The notes below the pieces were generated by a model. The model did no database searches. It was given only the letters and a program-made list of their open reading frames with translations, and was not told the DNA's origin. A stretch of 57,155 nt of DNA from Anaerolineales bacterium (GTDB taxonomy: Bacteria; Chloroflexota; Anaerolineae; Anaerolineales; Villigracilaceae): the NCBI GenBank assembly GCA_016934715.1, contig JAFGSI010000022.1, forward strand, positions 1-57,155. The letters are read 5' to 3'. Shown here piece by piece: positions 16,262 to 24,439 of the stretch; within the stretch, counting starts at the first letter, position 1; each line of letters starts with the position of its first letter. The position numbers and the translations under genes are program-made.

Positions 16262-16286
16262 GGCAATCGGATTGTACCCGATTGCC
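16262..16286. promoter_or_regulatory. Inverted repeat overlapping the -10 box of the solute operon
   Basis: GGCAATCGG (16262-16270) and CCGATTGCC (16278-16286) are perfect complements 7 bp apart. The spacer contains ATTGTA, which is TACAAT on the minus strand (16271-16276), the probable -10 box. A repressor bound here would block the operon. The owner of the site is unknown; no repressor gene is next to it. Confidence 0.5.
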
Positions 16287-16612
16287 CCACTAATGTCTCT
16301 TTCCGCCCAGGATGCTGTGCAAGCGGGTCCATGGTGAACCGACCCGACCGGGGTTGGCGATGACCTGACCCCCCCAGGCACCATGGGGGTGGGGCTTCTT
16401 TGCTCCTTTTCCAAACTCTACCGCCGTCCACCAAATCGGGTCAACCCCATCCCCCGTGGTAACCCATCGAACGGGTGGATGCGCTTTGAGCCTGTTCCAA
16501 CTTGGCCTGCGGGTACTGGAACATCTCTGGAATTTCAATCTGCCCATCCCGATCTCATTCACTGACCTTTCTCTTGCTTCCCCGCAGTTTGTCCGCGAGA
16601 GGACTCATGGAT
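16287..16612. other. Intergenic interval with no recognised gene
   Basis: About 325 bp lie between the end of the PIG-V-like gene and the start of the GH13 gene, both minus. The minus-strand open frame at 16290-16562 has no RBS, no recognisable motif and rare-residue composition, so I do not call it. No hairpin with a T-tract is visible. Confidence 0.5.
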
Positions 16613-17881
16613 TCAGCCAGCCCACATGTCCATGGCGAACAGGTAGGCGTTCATGCCCAGCAGCAGGATGCTGGCGATCGTCCAGGCCCGGTCGAAGGCC
16701 TCGTTCCTTCCCAGCCGGCTGAGGAAGATGAACAGCACCGGGGCAGCCAGGACGTAGCGGTACATGCCCTGGATGTCACCGCTGAAGAGGGCGAACAGGA
16801 TCACGGTCAGGCTGAAGAGGGTCAGCTCGGGATGGCGCTTGAGGGTGAAGCCGCAGGCTACCAGGGCGAGGACCGGGATGACCATCTCCATCAGGTGATA
16901 GGCGAAGCTCGGCCCGCTGACCGAGGTGACCTGGTCCCAGGCATAACGCCAGCTGTCGAACGTGCGCTGAAAATCGAGGAAGCCGCGCCCGAACCAGGCC
17001 GCCTGGATGACATCAAAGGTCTGGCCCAGGGGGGAGACCTTCCAGGCCAGGAAGGTGACCAGCGGGAGCAGCGTCAGCCCGACCTGGCCCGCCCGGGCGA
17101 GGCTGAAATTGGAGCGGATGGACTTGTAGTCCAGGTCGCGCAGGAAGACGATCCCCATCGGGATGACCAGCGCCACCCCGACCGAGCGGGTCAAGGCTGC
17201 GCAGGCCGCCAGGATGCCGGCCCACAGCCATTTTCGGCGCAGGGTCAGGGCCAGGGCGCTGAAGGCCAGCCCGATGAACAGCCCCTCGGTGTAGACCACC
17301 GCCATGAAGAAGGCGCTCGGAAAGGCGATCAGGTAGAAGGCCGCCCGCCAGCCCCCGGCGTCCTCCAGCGCATCCCTGGTCAGGAAGTACAGGGCGACCA
17401 TCCCGGCCAGGGCCCCCAGCGCCGAGACGATCACCGCCGCCAGGGTGGCGGTGGCGATCGGGGTCAGGCCGAGCAGCTTCAAAGGCCAGGAGAACAGCCA
17501 GATCATGACCGGGTAGAACGGGAAGAAGGCGTAACTGAGCGAGATCTGGCGCATGGCGCGCTGGTAGTCGTTGGCCGGATCGTCATCAACCTGGTTGAGG
17601 TTGACCTCGGCCCGGGTGACATCCGGATCCTCGTACCCGGCCACGGCGATGGACAGGTAGAACTCCGAATCCCAGGCGACCTGGTTGTTCATGAACGGCT
17701 CGAGCAGGTAGGGCTTGCCGGCCTGGGCCAGGGCGGTGGTCCATTCGGCGGTCCAGGGCCGGGCGAAATCGGGACGCTTGGGCAGCATGCGGTTGGCCGC
17801 CCAGGCCTGATAGCCGAGCACGATCAGCACCCAGGCCAGCCAGAGGAAGACGAGATTGCGGACGGTCTTGTTTTTGAACAC
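16613..17881 (-). CDS. Polytopic membrane glycosyltransferase, PIG-V/GT-C-like
   Basis: 422 aa from a GTG at 17881 with AGGAG 7 nt upstream. An ATG 13 codons earlier is part of a TATAAT box and so is unlikely to be translated. There are about ten hydrophobic segments. After TM1 (LVFLWLAWVLIVLGYQAWA) a loop carries VAWDSEFYLSIAVAGYEDPD, the Trp-Asp motif placed where PIG-V-type mannosyltransferases have their catalytic Asp. ALTRSVGVALVIPMG resembles the N-R-S segment of the same family. It would use a lipid-linked sugar donor on the outer face. It is monocistronic, with neighbours of unrelated function. Confidence 0.75.
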   Translation of the reverse strand: MFKNKTVRNLVFLWLAWVLIVLGYQAWAANRMLPKRPDFARPWTAEWTTALAQAGKPYLLEPFMNNQVAWDSEFYLSIAVAGYEDPDVTRAEVNLNQVDDDPANDYQRAMRQISLSYAFFPFYPVMIWLFSWPLKLLGLTPIATATLAAVIVSALGALAGMVALYFLTRDALEDAGGWRAAFYLIAFPSAFFMAVVYTEGLFIGLAFSALALTLRRKWLWAGILAACAALTRSVGVALVIPMGIVFLRDLDYKSIRSNFSLARAGQVGLTLLPLVTFLAWKVSPLGQTFDVIQAAWFGRGFLDFQRTFDSWRYAWDQVTSVSGPSFAYHLMEMVIPVLALVACGFTLKRHPELTLFSLTVILFALFSGDIQGMYRYVLAAPVLFIFLSRLGRNEAFDRAWTIASILLLGMNAYLFAMDMWAG

Positions 17882-17918
17882 GGGAAGGCTCCTGAGGAAA
17901 AGTGATGTAACCGGTTCC

Positions 17919-17924
17919 ATTATA
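17919..17924 (-). promoter_or_regulatory. TATAAT -10 box of the PIG-V-like gene
   Basis: The last A and T of TATAAT are the first bases of an apparent ATG. This places the transcription start inside the first codons of the longer frame and supports the GTG start at 17881. Confidence 0.5.
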
Positions 17925-17993
17925 CGCAGGGATCGAAACCCCCGTCATGGAATTTCACGTGCCGTTGGCAAAGGCAGGCGAGTCACGAGGGCC

Positions 17994-18992
17994 TCAGGGG
18001 CCCTCGGCCAGGCCGCTCAGGGCCGCCTCCAGCAGGCGCAGGAACTCCTCCGGCCGGTCCTGCTGGATGATCTGCGCCCGGACCGGGCGCGGCAGGCGGT
18101 TGCCCTTCAGGTACTGGATGGCGTGCTTGCGGAACAGGAGCAGCCCCTTGCGCGGGCCATAGAACGCCAGGTTGCGGTCGAGGTGGGTCTGCATCACCCG
18201 GCGCACCGCTTCAAGCGGGACCTCGGACCGCTCGCGGCCGGCGAAGATCCACGGGTTCCCGACCGCCGCCCGACCGATCATGACCGCCGCGCAGCCGGTG
18301 TGCGCTCTCATCCGGGCGATGTCGGCCGCCTGGCACACGTCACCGTTGCCGATGACCGGGATCTGCACCGCGGCCCTGACCTCGGCGATGGCGTCCCAGT
18401 CGGCCGCCCCGCCGTAGCCCTGCTCCTTGGTCCGGGCGTGGACGGCCAGCGCCGCCGCCCCGTTCTCCTCCAGGATGCGGGCGATCAGCCGGTAGTTGCG
18501 GCAGTCGTCCCAGCCCAGGCGGATCTTGGCCGTCACCGGCACGGCCAGCGCGGCGCTCAGCTTGCGGAAGATGCGCGCCACCTTGAGCGGATTGCGCATC
18601 AGCCCCACCCCGGCCCCGCGATGGGCCACCGTGCGCGCCGGGCAGCCCAGGTTGATGTCGATGGCATCCGGCCGCACTCCCTGGACCAGCAGGGCCGCCT
18701 GCAGCAGCTCGTCCGGGTCGTCGCCGTAGATCTGGATCGCCACCGGGCGCTCGGCCTCGTCGAAGGCCAGGCGCATGCCCATGTGCTCGAAGGCGTTGAC
18801 CAGGAACTCGGCCTTGATGAACTCGGTGTAGCTCATCGCCGAACCCAGTTGGCGGCAGAGCGAGCGGTAGGGCCAGTCCGAGAAGCCATCCATCGGCGAT
18901 AGGATCGCCTCCCCGCAGACGGGCACAGGCCCCACGTGGAAGAGCGGGGCTGCGGAAGCTGTGGACCGGGGCAGGGGTGCGGGATCTTTCAT
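17994..18992 (-). CDS. dus: tRNA-dihydrouridine synthase
   Basis: 332 aa from ATG 18992 (MKDPAPLPRS); the frame is open further upstream but with no family homology. It is an FMN-binding TIM barrel with AILSPMDGFSDWPYRSLCRQ, EFIKAEFLV, VAIQIYGDDPDEL, the Dus signature DINLGCPARTVAHRGAGVGLMR around the catalytic Cys, the FMN-phosphate site VIGNGDV, and MIGRAAVGNPWIF. It reduces uridine to dihydrouridine in the tRNA D-loop. A 150-nt leader precedes it, with a hairpin that could cover the ribosome site. The stop codon lies in the loop of an 8-bp hairpin (17986-18006) that may end transcription weakly. Confidence 0.93.
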   Translation of the reverse strand: MKDPAPLPRSTASAAPLFHVGPVPVCGEAILSPMDGFSDWPYRSLCRQLGSAMSYTEFIKAEFLVNAFEHMGMRLAFDEAERPVAIQIYGDDPDELLQAALLVQGVRPDAIDINLGCPARTVAHRGAGVGLMRNPLKVARIFRKLSAALAVPVTAKIRLGWDDCRNYRLIARILEENGAAALAVHARTKEQGYGGAADWDAIAEVRAAVQIPVIGNGDVCQAADIARMRAHTGCAAVMIGRAAVGNPWIFAGRERSEVPLEAVRRVMQTHLDRNLAFYGPRKGLLLFRKHAIQYLKGNRLPRPVRAQIIQQDRPEEFLRLLEAALSGLAEGP

Positions 18993-19162
18993 AAGGGGAG
19001 ACTGGTCCCTCCCAATCTGCCGGGAAGGGAGAGAAGGGACCACCTGCAAGGAGATCGGGAAAACCGATCGGGAGTGTCGCACAGGGGTTGGCTTGCCAGA
19101 GGCAAGAGACACGGGAGGCGCGCCAGGTTCCCCTGGGACGACTTTCCCTCGTGCCTATTGTA
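18993..19162 (-). promoter_or_regulatory. dus leader with RBS-pairing hairpin and -10 box
   Basis: TACAAT on the minus strand (19157-19162) with TTGGGC 18 bp upstream is a plausible promoter. In the resulting leader, TGGTCCCT (19035-19042) is complementary to AGGGACCA (19013-19020), which includes the only purine-rich ribosome site before the ATG. Pairing would hide that site. There is no T-box core sequence. Regulation is an inference. Confidence 0.3.
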
Positions 19163-19291
19163 ACTGAATGTGGTTCGATTGCCCAACCAGGGCGAACTGG
19201 AAAAGCGGCAGGAACAACTTGCCCGTCCTCCGGCCGAACAGCGGCGCATCTGTCTCGAAAGAGACTCCCTGGCGTGGGGGCGCGGGCCTGA

Positions 19292-19370
19292 GTCGTATTC
19301 AAACGCCGCGGCCGCCCACCGATCCGAGGGGGCCCACTGGATCGCCCAGATCGAAGGCCCGTTTTCCCAT
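19292..19370 (-). pseudogene. Second, decayed reverse transcriptase 5' end
   Basis: The minus strand from the ATG at 19370 reads MGKRAFDLGDPV, then loses frame. At nucleotide level it follows the RT fragment at 2597-2745 (MGKKYFDLYDQV) to the shared GCGGCGTTTGAATACGAC. Relative to that copy, 42 nt are missing between two GCGGCC repeats and two more bases are lost. Similarity ends at 19292. It lies 47 nt downstream of the variable 3' end of gene C, the same placement as in the B cassette. No palm domain remains. Confidence 0.6.
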
Positions 19371-19417
19371 CACGCGCGCTTCAGAAAATCAGAAATCCAG
19401 AACCAATGTGAGCCCCC

Positions 19418-20395
19418 TTACGGGGAGGCTTCGCGACCGGAACAACGAAAGCCGATGTTGAGGTTGGCACTCGCAGGATCGCCCCCGTAGCGGAGGGCCG
19501 CCCGCAGGTTGCCCCCGTCGCCGCCCCACGAGCCGCCCCGCAGCACCCGACCGCTGCCATCAGGCGGGCCCTGCGGGTTGCGCTCCGGCGAACGGACGTA
19601 GTAGGTCCCGTCATACCGGTCCGCCACCCACTCCCACACGTTCCCGGACATGTCCAGTGCCCCGTACGGGCTGGCGCCTGCCGGGTATGACCCCACCCGC
19701 TCGGTGTCACCAACATGAAAGCCGTAATTGGCCAGACCCGCAGTTGGAAATGGTTCCCCCCACGGATAGATTCTCGCGTCCGTCCCGCGCGCCGCCTTCT
19801 CCCACTCCGCCTCGCTGGGCAGCCGCCCGCCCGCCCAGGCGCAATACGTATCGGCGTCATTCCAGGTCACGTAGATCACCGGGTAGTCTGCATACGCCGG
19901 ATTCCCGTAGTAGCTTGAACGCGTGTGCGAGCTGGACCAGGACGGCGGCGTACAGGCCCCCTCCGCCACGCACAGGGCGTACATCCCGTTGGTCACCTCC
20001 GTCCGGTCGATCCAGGTGGCATCCAGATAGACCGTATGCACCGGCTGCTCATCAAAGTACCGATCGCTTCCCATCGTGAACTCCCCCGCCGGCACATACA
20101 CCATCTCCATCCCGTCTGCCGGGCGCACCCTGCTCGAGCCGATGCCTGGAGTGGGAGGGAAGGTCATCCCTGCGGTCGCAGTCGCGGTCGCCAGCCCCGC
20201 CAGGGGCCCCTGGCTCCTGGGGACCAGGAGCAGCAGCCCGATCCCGAGCGCCAGCCCCAGCCCCGCCGCCCATGGTCCCCAGGCACGCTTTTTCCGCTCC
20301 GGAATTCTTGACGCCGCCCGATCCGCCTTTGCCGGACGGGCCGCCGCCTCCGGTTTCTCGCTCTTCCGGCCTGGCGCGGCCGCGCCCTCCCCCAT
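19418..20395 (-). pseudogene. Kinase-less FGE-domain remnant with TM and variable region (gene C)
   Basis: 325 aa from ATG 20395 ([20 protein letters not shown]). This start matches MGEVAAALEG at the very end of the kinase domain of gene B, so the kinase has been deleted and the joint lies just behind gene D. The frame extends to 20575 but there overlaps the 3' end of D in another phase. Present are a Lys/Ala-rich juxtamembrane part, a TM ([20 protein letters not shown]) and an FGE domain ([51 protein letters not shown]). It ends with a variable segment and GFRC, 47 nt before the second RT relic. It could still be translated as a membrane-anchored FGE domain without kinase. I call it a remnant because no good RBS is present. 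Confidence 0.6.
19442..19549 (-). other. Putative DGR variable region of gene C
   Basis: The segment is equivalent to 2832-2939. Of the 24 codons after GGSW, 12 encode a residue different from gene B, nearly all by changes at positions 1 and 2. 13 of the 17 variable codons end in C. The CCCC-GTAA-GGGG hairpin recurs at 19414-19425, overlapping the stop codon exactly as in B. Confidence 0.7.
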
Positions 20396-20472
20396 GCTCC
20401 GATTGCGTTCCTGCGCCCCCCAGACCCTTTGCGCCAGGAGAGCAGGATCCAGGACCCAGGCGCCCAGAGACC

Positions 20473-22263
20473 TTACGGCAAATGCACGCACCGAAAGCCG
20501 ATCCCGTAGCTCGAGTTCCCGGATGTAGCCCGCAGGCGAAGGGCGGAACGCAGGAAGCTCCCGATGTAGTCCCACGAGCCGCCCCGCAGCAGGCGATACG
20601 TGCCGGAGGCCGGTCCGGTCGGGTTGGCCTCCGGCGACCGGCTGTAATAATGGGCGTCATACCAGTCCGCCGTCCACTCCCACACGTTCCCGGCCATGTC
20701 CAGCGCCCCGTACGGGCTGGCACCCGCCGGGAAACTCCCCACTGCTTGTGTATCCCCGACACTGCTGCCGTGGTAATTGGCCCGCTCCGCAGTGGGAGAC
20801 AGATCGCCCCACGGATACCTCCGGCCGTCCGTCCCGCGCGCCGCCTTCTCCCACTCCGCCTCGCTGGGCAGCCGCCCGCCCGTCCATTCGCAGTAGGCCT
20901 GGGCATCGTTCCAGTCGACGTAGATCACCGGGTAGTCTGCATACGCCGGGTTCCCGTAGTAGGGGGAACGTGTGTTCGATCTGGCGCTGGACGGCGGCGG
21001 GCAGGCCCCCTCCGCCACACACGCCGCGTACATCCCGTTGGTCACCTCCGTCCGGTCGATCCAGTAGGCCTCCAGGGTCACCGTATGGACCGGTTCCTCG
21101 TCGGAGGCCCCCTCCCTGCTTCCCATCGGGAAGGCCCCCGCCGGCACGTACACCATCACCATCCCGTCCGCCGGGCGCACCCTGCTCGAGCCGATCCCCA
21201 GGATCGGAGTCGGGGTGAGGGGAAGCGTGTCTGTCGCCAGCCCGGCCAGCGGGCCCTGACCCCCGCTCCCCAGGCCGATGCGGTCCGCCCCCCACACAAG
21301 CCCCAGGCCGAGCACCAGCAGCCCGGCCGCCCACGGCCACCCGCGCCGTTTTTTCGGCGCCGGGAGGACCGGCCCTTGCTCCGCCGCCGCCTTCGCCTGC
21401 CTGCGCCGCGCCCGCCCCGGCGGGTCCCCGGCTGCCGCCAGCCCCTCCAGCGCGTCCACCATCCGGCCCATATCCGGGTAACGCTCCTCGGGCCGCTTCG
21501 CCAGCGCCCTCAGCAGCACCCTTTCCACCGCCTCCGGCAGGTCCGGCGCGAACTGCCGCGGCCGCGGCAGCGGGACAGTCGCCTGCTGGATGATGATCGC
21601 CGCTGGCGTGTCGGCCGCATACGGCTTGCGCCCCGTCACCATCTCGTACAGCACCACCCCCAGGGCATAGATATCCGTTTCCGGCCCCACCTGCCCCTGG
21701 AACTGCTCCGGGGCCATGTACTCCAGCGTCCCCACCCCCACCCCGGTCCCGGTCAGGTCGACCGTCGCCTCGGCGTCTGCCAGGACCTTGGCGATCCCGA
21801 AATCGGTCAGGAGCGGGTCGCCTGAAGCGGTCAGCAGGATGTTCGAGGGCTTCACGTCGCGGTGGATCACCCCCTGCCCGTGGGCGTACGCCAGGGCCCG
21901 CGCCACCGGAAGGAGGAGATGCAGAGCCTCCCGCCAGGGGATCGGCTGGCCCAGCCGGTCTTTCAGCGTTCCCCCCGCCAGGTACGGCATCACCAGGTAG
22001 GGCTGGCCTTCAAATTCGCCGTAGTCCGAGAGCGGAACGATGTTCAGATGGGTCAGGCGCGCCAACGCCTTGGCCTCCCGCTCGAAGCGCTTGAGGGTCC
22101 GGGCCATCGTCTCGATCGTCAGCCGCTCGCTGCGGATGACCTTGACCGCCACCTCGCGCTCCAGGCGGGTGTCGTAGGCTTTGTAAACGAACGCCATCCC
22201 CCCCTCGCCCAGAAGCTCGAGGATGTGATACCGGCCGAGAGATTGACCGACGAAGTCTGACAT
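20473..22263 (-). CDS. Membrane Ser/Thr protein kinase with DGR-type variable FGE ectodomain (gene D)
   Basis: 596 aa. Kinase domain at about 11-275 with [32 protein letters not shown] and EYMAPEQ. A short basic linker ([13 protein letters not shown]) precedes one TM at about 308-327. The FGE domain starts at about residue 350 with [36 protein letters not shown] and [13 protein letters not shown]. The variable end ranges from RLLRGGSW to GFRCVHLP. Its kinase half is close to B and F. A TATACT box and GGAG precede the ATG, so it may be transcribed on its own as well as from the upstream operon. The deleted gene C follows at once. Confidence 0.93.
   Translation of the reverse strand: MSDFVGQSLGRYHILELLGEGGMAFVYKAYDTRLEREVAVKVIRSERLTIETMARTLKRFEREAKALARLTHLNIVPLSDYGEFEGQPYLVMPYLAGGTLKDRLGQPIPWREALHLLLPVARALAYAHGQGVIHRDVKPSNILLTASGDPLLTDFGIAKVLADAEATVDLTGTGVGVGTLEYMAPEQFQGQVGPETDIYALGVVLYEMVTGRKPYAADTPAAIIIQQATVPLPRPRQFAPDLPEAVERVLLRALAKRPEERYPDMGRMVDALEGLAAAGDPPGRARRRQAKAAAEQGPVLPAPKKRRGWPWAAGLLVLGLGLVWGADRIGLGSGGQGPLAGLATDTLPLTPTPILGIGSSRVRPADGMVMVYVPAGAFPMGSREGASDEEPVHTVTLEAYWIDRTEVTNGMYAACVAEGACPPPSSARSNTRSPYYGNPAYADYPVIYVDWNDAQAYCEWTGGRLPSEAEWEKAARGTDGRRYPWGDLSPTAERANYHGSSVGDTQAVGSFPAGASPYGALDMAGNVWEWTADWYDAHYYSRSPEANPTGPASGTYRLLRGGSWDYIGSFLRSALRLRATSGNSSYGIGFRCVHLP
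20488..20595 (-). other. Putative DGR variable region of gene D
   Basis: 24 codons lie between GGSW and GFR, the same length as in B and C. Variable codons include GAC TAC ATC, AGC TTC, AAC and AGC TAC; 10 of 19 end in C. The CGG codon in the column where B has TGG and C has GGG fits a template AGG. The hairpin beyond the stop is only partly kept, and no RT remnant follows. Confidence 0.6.
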
Positions 22264-22280
22264 GGATATCTCCGAGTTTC

Positions 22281-22286
22281 AGTATA
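22281..22286 (-). promoter_or_regulatory. -10-like box upstream of gene D
   Basis: TATACT on the minus strand lies 17 nt before the ATG at 22263, with GGAG between them. The layout is the same as upstream of gene B. Confidence 0.35.
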
Positions 22287-22354
22287 CAACTGATTTACTA
22301 CAACGAGATTGCAGTAGAGCGATATTGACGCACAAGCTCCCTTTCGGAGATATC

Positions 22355-24376
22355 CTACCGATCCGCAGAAACGGCACAGCGGAATCCGGTGGACCAGTAG
22401 GCGTTTTCCGCATAGCCCCATCCCCGGAAGGAGGCGCGATTCCAATCAGCATCAGTCATCCAGGAACCGCCGCGCATGCCGCGGCCGTCACCGGAACCTG
22501 GGCCGGAAGGATTGGAAGAAGGCGAGCTGCGATAATAGGATTCCTGGTACCAATCCTCCACCCATTCCCAGACGTTGCCTGTCATATCTAGCGCTCCATA
22601 TGGACTGGCCCCGCCCGGATAGCGCCCGACCGGGGTCGTCCCACCTACCAGCTCATCGAAATTAAGCAACCCACCCGTCGGGGCCGCACTGCCCCATGGG
22701 TAAGTCCGGCCATCCGTGCCGCGGGCGGCCTTCTCCCACTCCGCCTCGGTTGGCAAACGACGCCCAGCCCAGGCGCAATACGCCCGGGCATCGGACCAGG
22801 ACACCCGGACAACCGGATGACTTCCCAATCCATCGAGATCGCTGCCGGGTCCATCTGGCTGGAACCAGTATGCGCCCCGGGTTCTATCCCAGTTGAGGCC
22901 GTTGTAGGTCCATGACCAGCCAAGTGACTCGGCGTCGGTGACGCGGCCGGTCTCGCTGACAAACAGGGTAAACAGTTCGTTGGTCACTTCCGTCCGGTCG
23001 ATCCAGAAGGCATCCAGGTACACATCATGGACCGGCTGCTCGTCCGCATAATCGCTGCTGCTTCCCATCGCAAACGAGCCTGCCGGCACATACACCAGGA
23101 CCATACCATCGACAGGCGCTGTCATCGTGGAACCGATTCCCGGCGCAGGGATAGGAGTCCTGGTTGCGGTCGGCAGAGGAGCGCCGACTTCCGGCGTGGA
23201 GCTCGGCAACGCAGCCGGGTCAGACGAAAGCTGTCCAACCGGCGTGTGCCCGGGATCCTGACTCGTACGATCATCGCCCTGATTTAGAAACACAATCAGC
23301 AGAACCGCGGAGATGATGCAGACCACACCGGCCAGACTGCCAAACCCAGCAACCCAGAGCCACCAGGTCCTTTTCGCCGGAACAGACCCACTGGTCGAGA
23401 ATAGGTCGCTATCCGGAACGCTGCTCTCCTCCTGCAGGCGGGTGAACTGCGAATCTTCCTGGTCCACCGTCGCCGAGGTAACCGCGGGCTCCTCGCCCTG
23501 CTCCAATACAACCGCGTCAATCGCGGGCCTGTCATCACCCTTGGACTGCGGGAGCAGCCCAGCGAGCGCCTTCTCAAAGGCAGCCATGTCAGGATAGCGA
23601 TCTTCCAGCTGCTTCGAAAGCGCCTTGATCAGGACCTTCTCGACCTTCTCGGGCAGGTCGGGAACAAACTGCGTCGGGCGCGGCAGCGGCTCGGTGGCCT
23701 GCTTGAGCAGGATTGCCGGCGGCGTGTCGGCGACATACGGCTTGCGCCCGGTGACCAGTTCGTAGAACACCACGCCCAGGGAATAGACATCCGACTGCGG
23801 AACTGCCCGCCCGGTCCACTGCTCGGGGGCCATGTACTCGGGCGTTCCAACGCCCATCCCCGTGCTGGTCAAGGAGATTGTCTCCGAATCACTCACCAGG
23901 ATCTTGGCGATCCCGAAATCCCCCAGCAGCGGGACCCCCGCCTGGGCCATCAGAATGTTGGACGGTTTGACATCCCGATGGATGATGCCCTGCGCATGGG
24001 CATAGGTCAGCGCCCCCGCAACCGGCAACAGCAGCCGGGCAGCATCCTGCCAGGGAACCGGTTTCCTGACCGACTTGAGGGTCCGGCCCGGGATGTATTC
24101 CAGGATCAGATAGGGCGAACCCTCGTATTCGCCGTAATCGAGCACTTTGAGAATGTTGGGGTGCGACAGCCGCGCCAGGGCCTGGGCCTCGCGCTCGAAA
24201 CGGCTCAGGACCCGATCCAGCAGTTCGGACGGAAAAGCGCTCTGCCGGATCACCTTGACCGCCACATCCCGCTCCAGGCGCGTGTCGTACGCCTTGTAGA
24301 CAGTGGCCATCCCGCCCTCGCCCAACTGCTCGAGGATATGATATCTGCCGAGGGATTGACCGATGAGATCGGACAT
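22355..24376 (-). CDS. Membrane Ser/Thr protein kinase with FGE ectodomain (gene E, paralogue of A)
   Basis: 673 aa from ATG 24376 ([20 protein letters not shown]), which has GGAG six bases upstream; a TTG four codons earlier has none. It shares with gene A the kinase, the acidic linker with DQEDSQ and LQEESxVP, the TM (WWLWVAGFGSLAGVVCIISA) and the FGE domain. The linker after the TM is about 20 residues longer (EVGAPLPTATRTPIPAPGIG). Several hundred residues are nearly identical to A, a recent duplication. The last 30 residues hold an excess of the differences. It is preceded by kinase F in the same direction with a 63-nt gap, so co-transcription is likely. Confidence 0.93.
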   Translation of the reverse strand: MSDLIGQSLGRYHILEQLGEGGMATVYKAYDTRLERDVAVKVIRQSAFPSELLDRVLSRFEREAQALARLSHPNILKVLDYGEYEGSPYLILEYIPGRTLKSVRKPVPWQDAARLLLPVAGALTYAHAQGIIHRDVKPSNILMAQAGVPLLGDFGIAKILVSDSETISLTSTGMGVGTPEYMAPEQWTGRAVPQSDVYSLGVVFYELVTGRKPYVADTPPAILLKQATEPLPRPTQFVPDLPEKVEKVLIKALSKQLEDRYPDMAAFEKALAGLLPQSKGDDRPAIDAVVLEQGEEPAVTSATVDQEDSQFTRLQEESSVPDSDLFSTSGSVPAKRTWWLWVAGFGSLAGVVCIISAVLLIVFLNQGDDRTSQDPGHTPVGQLSSDPAALPSSTPEVGAPLPTATRTPIPAPGIGSTMTAPVDGMVLVYVPAGSFAMGSSSDYADEQPVHDVYLDAFWIDRTEVTNELFTLFVSETGRVTDAESLGWSWTYNGLNWDRTRGAYWFQPDGPGSDLDGLGSHPVVRVSWSDARAYCAWAGRRLPTEAEWEKAARGTDGRTYPWGSAAPTGGLLNFDELVGGTTPVGRYPGGASPYGALDMTGNVWEWVEDWYQESYYRSSPSSNPSGPGSGDGRGMRGGSWMTDADWNRASFRGWGYAENAYWSTGFRCAVSADR
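22376..22471 (-). other. C-terminal hypervariable segment of gene E (VR-like)
   Basis: This is the counterpart of 602-697 in gene A. The residues after GGSW read MTDADWNRASFRGWGYAENA against MVDADWNRSSFREWGYMDNA in A. There is no RT remnant and no CCCC-GTAA-GGGG hairpin downstream, so A and E form a separate FGE subtype from B, C and D. Confidence 0.4.
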
Positions 24377-24439
24377 ATATCTCCACAAATCAATAGGGTG
24401 TGTTTTTTGGATATAAGATTGCTTGGGGATGTAAGAATA

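Noticed and set aside
16290-16562. 90-aa minus-strand frame
   Set aside because: No RBS, no motif, Trp/His/Pro-rich composition; probably intergenic.
19013-19042. T-box riboswitch before dus
   Set aside because: The GGTGG and GGGACC pieces look suggestive, but the T-box core and specifier stem are absent, and dus is not a T-box target.
18993-19112. Longer N-terminus for Dus
   Set aside because: The 40 extra residues have no family similarity and would remove the leader with its hairpin; ATG 18992 is preferred.
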